Assembly (NCBI GenBank): GCA_947481635.1
Contig: CANKHJ010000025.1
Location: 1 to 36,112, forward strand
Length of the DNA stretch: 36,112 nt
Direction: 5' to 3'
Source of the DNA: Bradyrhizobiaceae bacterium
Lineage (GTDB): Bacteria; Pseudomonadota; Alphaproteobacteria; Rhizobiales; Xanthobacteraceae
Shown: in pieces, positions 32,921 through 36,112 of the stretch
Layout of the letters: every line of letters begins with the position of its first letter
Position numbering within the stretch: the stretch's first letter is position 1
Notes under the pieces: model-generated
Database searches by the model: none
The model's input: only the letters and a program-made list of their open reading frames with translations
Told to the model about the DNA's origin: nothing
Made by a program: the position numbers and the translations under genes

Positions 32921-33937
32921 TCACCGGATCGGCGGCGCGTATTGGATTCCGCCCTTGGTCCACAGCCGGTTCAGGCCGCGCGCGATGCCGAGCTTCGAAC
33001 CCGAGCCGACATTCTTTTCGAAGATCTCGCCGTAATTGCCGACCAGCTTCACGATCCGCACCACCCAATCCTTGGTGAGGCCGAGCTGTTCGCCATAGGC
33101 GCCTTCGAGACCGAGCAGACGCTTGATCTCGGGCTGCGGCGACTTCATCGCCTCGTCCACCGACTTCGACGAGACGCCGAGCTCCTCGGCGTTGATCATC
33201 GCGAAGTGGACCCACTTCACGATGTCGAACCACTGGTCGTCGCCCTGGCGCACCGCCGGGCCGAGCGGCTCCTTCGAGATCACCTCCGGCAGCACCACGT
33301 GGTCATTCATCGCGGTAAGCTTGAGGCGCATCGCGTAGAGCTGCGACACGTCGCTGGTGAAGCCGTCGCAACGGCCGGTGTCATAAGCCTTGATCGCCTC
33401 GTCGGCGGTCTCGAACTTGACCACCTCGAATTTCATGTTGTTGGCGCGGAAATAATCCGCGGCATTGGCTTCGGTGGTGGTGCCGCTCTGGGTGCAGATC
33501 GACGCGCCATTGAGCTCAAGCGCCGAGTTCACCTTGAGCGACTTCTTCACCATGAAGCCCTGGCCGTCATAATAGGTGACCGCCGCGAAGTTGAACCCGA
33601 GCGAGGTGTCGCGCGACGAGGTCCAGGTGGTGTTGCGCGAGAGCACGTCGATTTCGCCGGATTGCAGCGCGGTGAAGCGCGCATTGGCGGTGAGCGGCAC
33701 ATATTTGACCTTGCTGGCGTCATTGAAGATCGCGGCCGCCATGGCGCGGCAGAGATCGACGTCGAGGCCGGTCCAGGCGCCCTTGTCGTCGGGACTGGAG
33801 AAGCCCGGCAGGCCCTGGCTTACTCCGCACGTGAGCGTACCGCGGTCCTTCACGGTTTTGAGCATCTGCGCCGACGCCGCGGTGGAAAGGAGGCCGAGCG
33901 TTGCAGCAAGACCGAGCGCGATAATAACGCGTTTCAT
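32921..33937 (-). CDS. aapJ: General L-amino-acid ABC transporter binding protein
   Basis: A 338-residue periplasmic binding protein with a signal peptide (MKRVIIALGLAATLGLL, cut near ASA-Q). Family sequence begins LKTVKDRGTLTCGVSQGLPG and contains GLDVDLCRAMAAAIF and NTTWTSSRDTSLGFNF, typical of AapJ. It binds a broad range of L-amino acids in Rhizobium. ATG 33937 follows AAAGG, and the signal peptide fits this start. First gene of the operon. Confidence 0.93.
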   Translation of the reverse strand: MKRVIIALGLAATLGLLSTAASAQMLKTVKDRGTLTCGVSQGLPGFSSPDDKGAWTGLDVDLCRAMAAAIFNDASKVKYVPLTANARFTALQSGEIDVLSRNTTWTSSRDTSLGFNFAAVTYYDGQGFMVKKSLKVNSALELNGASICTQSGTTTEANAADYFRANNMKFEVVKFETADEAIKAYDTGRCDGFTSDVSQLYAMRLKLTAMNDHVVLPEVISKEPLGPAVRQGDDQWFDIVKWVHFAMINAEELGVSSKSVDEAMKSPQPEIKRLLGLEGAYGEQLGLTKDWVVRIVKLVGNYGEIFEKNVGSGSKLGIARGLNRLWTKGGIQYAPPIR

Positions 33938-34000
33938 GACAAATGACCTTTCAATCGTCACGGGGGAGCCGGCGCCGCCGTGGAACGAGGACCGTAACCT

Positions 34001-34029
34001 ATCACAGAACGATCGACGTTCCGGGTCAA
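34001..34029 (-). promoter_or_regulatory. Candidate aapJQMP promoter
   Basis: On the minus strand TTGACC (34029-34024) and TGTGAT (34006-34001) are 17 bp apart, giving a transcript start near 33994 and a leader of about 57 bases before aapJ. It lies in the 123-base divergent gap shared with the cystathionine beta-lyase gene. Confidence 0.45.
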
Positions 34030-34060
34030 GGGGTTGACGCTTCCCCGACCCATCGGAGTA

Positions 34061-35269
34061 ATGCCGTCCATGGCGAAAAAACCAGTAAACTCACCCGACA
34101 CCGCGCGTAAGGCCGCCACCCGTCTGGTCACCGCGGGGCGCGACCCGGCGTCGCAGCACGGATTCGTCAATCCGCCAGTCTTTCACGGCTCGACGATCCT
34201 TTATCCCACCGCCGACGACCTGCTGACGCACCGCTCCCGCTACAGCTACGGCCGCAAGGATACCCCGAATACCGAGGCGCTGGCGCAGGCGCTGCAGGCG
34301 CTGGAAGGCCCGGCCTGCGCCGGCGTCGCGCTGCTGCCTTCCGGCCTGGCGGCGTGTTCGACCGCCCTCCTCTCGGTGCTGAGCGCCGGCGACCATGTGC
34401 TGGTCACCGACAGCGTCTATCGCCCGACCCGACAATTCTGTGACGACATGCTGGCCCGGCTCGGCGTCACGACGACCTATTACGACCCGCTGATCGGCGG
34501 GCGGATCGCCGAATTGATGCAACCCAATACCCGCGCGGTGTTCACCGAGGCACCGGGCTCGCAAAGCTTCGAGATGCAGGACATCCCGGCGATCGCCGCC
34601 GCGGCGCATGCGCGCAACGCCGTGGTGCTGATGGACAATACCTGGGCGACGCCGCTGTATTTCGACGCGCTTGGCCATGGAGTCGATCTCTCGATCCAGG
34701 CCGGCACCAAATATATCGGCGGCCATTCCGATTTGATGCTCGGCACCGTCTCGGCCAACGCGCGCACCTGGAAGCGGTTGCGCGACACGATGTGGACCAT
34801 GGGGCTCTGCGTCGGGCCTGACGACATGAGCAACGCGCTGCGCGGGCTGCGCACGCTCGGCGTGCGGCTCGCGCGCCATCAGGAGTCAGGACTCGCGGTG
34901 GCGCGCTGGTTCGCGGCACGGCCCGAGGTGCTGCGCGTGCTGCATCCCGCCTTGGAATCCGACCCAGGCCACGCGATCTGGAAACGCGACTTCACCGGCG
35001 CGTCGGGATTGTTCAGCATCATCCTGAAGCCTGTATCCGAAGCGGCGTTGCGCGCGTTCCTCGATGCGCTCACGCTGTTCGGGATGGGCTATTCGTGGGG
35101 CGGCTTCGAGAGCCTGGTGATCGTGTTCGACTGCGCGGAATACCGCACCGCGACGCAGTGGGAACCGGGTGGGATCGGATTGCGATTCCATATCGGGTTG
35201 GAGGATGTCGGCGATCTGCTGGGCGATCTGGAAAATGGTTTAGCGGCGCTGAATGGAGCCAAGCAGTAG
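34061..35269 (+). CDS. metC: Cystathionine beta-lyase
   Basis: A PLP enzyme of the Cys/Met metabolism family, about 402 residues, cleaving cystathionine to homocysteine, pyruvate and ammonia. The Schiff-base lysine is K217 in QAGTKYIGGHSD, the beta-lyase version. PLP-contact motifs include YSYGRKDTPN, LPSGLAA and VVLMDNTWATP. The C-terminal substrate region has YSWGGFESL. The start is uncertain between ATG 34061 and ATG 34070, both served by GGAG at 34055-34058. It diverges from aapJ. Cysteine desulfhydrase side activity is common in this family, which may link it to the sulfur genes elsewhere in the window. Confidence 0.9.
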   Translation: MPSMAKKPVNSPDTARKAATRLVTAGRDPASQHGFVNPPVFHGSTILYPTADDLLTHRSRYSYGRKDTPNTEALAQALQALEGPACAGVALLPSGLAACSTALLSVLSAGDHVLVTDSVYRPTRQFCDDMLARLGVTTTYYDPLIGGRIAELMQPNTRAVFTEAPGSQSFEMQDIPAIAAAAHARNAVVLMDNTWATPLYFDALGHGVDLSIQAGTKYIGGHSDLMLGTVSANARTWKRLRDTMWTMGLCVGPDDMSNALRGLRTLGVRLARHQESGLAVARWFAARPEVLRVLHPALESDPGHAIWKRDFTGASGLFSIILKPVSEAALRAFLDALTLFGMGYSWGGFESLVIVFDCAEYRTATQWEPGGIGLRFHIGLEDVGDLLGDLENGLAALNGAKQ

Positions 35270-35283
35270 CACCAATAACTGTC

Positions 35284-35311
35284 GTCATCCCCTGCGAATG
35301 CGGGGGATGAC
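35284..35311. terminator. Palindrome between convergent genes, single-arm form of the repeat
   Basis: GTCATCCCCTGC-GAAT-GCGGGGGATGAC forms a 12-bp stem with one mismatch. It lies between the ends of metC and the PAP2 gene and probably terminates both. It is a related but shorter version of the dispersed palindromic repeats. Confidence 0.6.
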
Positions 35312-35333
35312 ACCGTGGATTGTGGCGCGCGCT

Positions 35334-36112
35334 CTAGCTCTTTTGCGTTAACCCAATCATCTTCCGCAGCAATACCCACACGCGCCACACATACGGCCCC
35401 GGCATCGGGCGCACCCGCCCATCCGATCCCACCACGAAGGCCAGCCGCCGCGCCGCGAACCAGTCGCGCACCAGTAGCGCGCCGACCGTCCCCACCACCG
35501 CACCGGCAATCACATCGCTTGGATGATGCGCGCTGACGATCACGCGGCTGAGCGCAATCAGCAGCGCGTAGAGCCACAGCACCGGGCGAAGCGCCGGCCA
35601 CAAGGCACCGAAGGCGATCAGCACTGAAAACGCCGTGGTCGAATGGCCGGAGGGAAAGCTCGCATATTCGTTGGACCATCCGAACGGCCGCGACACATAG
35701 GCGGTCATGTCATCATAAATGAACGGACGCGCACGCCCGATCAGCCGCTTGACCATGGCCACGAACAGGCCCGGGACCGCGACCGCTAAGAACAGGAAGC
35801 TCAGCCGTACCACGATCGCGGTCAGGAAAGCCTGGCTCATCCGCGGCAGCGCGAACGGCGCGGCGATGCCGAGCGCAATCAACGACACACCGAGCGGATA
35901 CAGCACCCATCCCGACGTGCCGTATTCGGTGATCTGCTGAAACTTCGCGATGAACGGCGGCGACAGCAGCCGCGCGTTGACAATCGCCCAATGGTCGATC
36001 AGCGCGATCGCGGCGGCGATCAGCGCGATCAAGAACACCGCCGAAAACACCAGCCGCGGCGACGAGCGCCACGGCACGCTCAAGGCCCGCGCACGCGGAC
36101 TGCGCGTCAGCA
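35334..36112 (-). CDS. PAP2-family membrane phosphatase, possibly cut at the window edge
   Basis: Integral membrane lipid/undecaprenyl-diphosphate-type phosphatase. All three PAP2 motifs are present (numbered from the TTG at 36083): KRLIGRARP (112-120), PSGHS with H147, and SRVIVSAHHPSD with R180, H186 and D190. About five to six helices are present. The frame has no stop before the right edge, and the last two bases (CA on the plus strand) could be part of a start codon just outside the window. The true start may therefore be at or beyond the edge. The substrate may be phosphatidic acid, lipid A or undecaprenyl diphosphate; sequence does not decide. Confidence 0.85.
   Translation of the reverse strand, partial: LTRSPRARALSVPWRSSPRLVFSAVFLIALIAAAIALIDHWAIVNARLLSPPFIAKFQQITEYGTSGWVLYPLGVSLIALGIAAPFALPRMSQAFLTAIVVRLSFLFLAVAVPGLFVAMVKRLIGRARPFIYDDMTAYVSRPFGWSNEYASFPSGHSTTAFSVLIAFGALWPALRPVLWLYALLIALSRVIVSAHHPSDVIAGAVVGTVGALLVRDWFAARRLAFVVGSDGRVRPMPGPYVWRVWVLLRKMIGLTQKS

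Noticed and set aside
34034-34060. TTG start for metC at 34034
   Set aside because: ATG 34061 and 34070 are closer to GGAG and to the conserved region, and TTG would add residues without family support.
1193-35311. Repeated palindromes considered as a CRISPR array
   Set aside because: Copies are kilobases apart, self-complementary and intergenic, with no regular spacers and no cas genes.

Overview
The window looks like chromosomal DNA of a GC-rich alphaproteobacterium of the order Hyphomicrobiales, most likely near Bradyrhizobium, Rhodopseudomonas or Afipia. Three things point there: a complete aapJ-aapQ-aapM-aapP general amino-acid ABC transporter operon, short palindromic repeats of the 'cccgcgaaagcggg ... 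ccagtac' type between genes, and a perfect FNR/FixK-type site. I see no rRNA, tRNA, CRISPR array, insertion sequence, phage gene or transcription-regulator gene. This is an assignment from recognised families; no search was run.

Layout. 0-2.6 kb: start of a membrane protein leaving the window, a zinc-free NADPH:quinone reductase-like enzyme and a membrane diguanylate cyclase. 2.7-5.9 kb: a sulfur module (cysteine synthase, 3-mercaptopyruvate sulfurtransferase, persulfide dioxygenase-rhodanese fusion). 5.9-10.0 kb, minus strand: an aromatic-catabolism-like group (flavin monooxygenase, extradiol-type VOC protein, TctC-type binding protein) headed by the broken C-terminal remnant of a thiamine-diphosphate enzyme, with a LysE-type exporter at the break. 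11.0-19.6 kb: a peptide/nickel-type ABC transporter in which one permease and one ATPase are a single polypeptide, flanked by two different amidohydrolases. 19.6-22.5 kb: a fatty-acid desaturase and an ABC-F ATPase interrupted by one in-frame amber codon.

22.7-27.0 kb: a small cytochrome c, then a perfect TTGAT-N4-ATCAA site ahead of a two-gene operon of a secondary-alcohol-dehydrogenase-like enzyme and a 907-residue acyl-CoA synthetase/GNAT fusion. This suggests an oxygen-responsive fermentation and protein-acylation unit. 27.0-28.8 kb, minus strand: a tightly overlapping operon of a TauE/SafE exporter, a 72-residue small ORF and a rhodanese-ChrB fusion. 29.2-36.1 kb: a small two-helix membrane protein, the aap operon, a divergent cystathionine beta-lyase and a PAP2 phosphatase that reaches the right edge.

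The strongest leads are the FNR/FixK-linked dehydrogenase/synthetase operon (the synthetase keeps a histidine that E. coli PatZ lacks), the amber codon in the ABC-F gene, the truncated and frameshifted thiamine-diphosphate gene, and the TauE/small ORF/rhodanese-ChrB operon. Promoters and operators below are read by eye and are candidates only.
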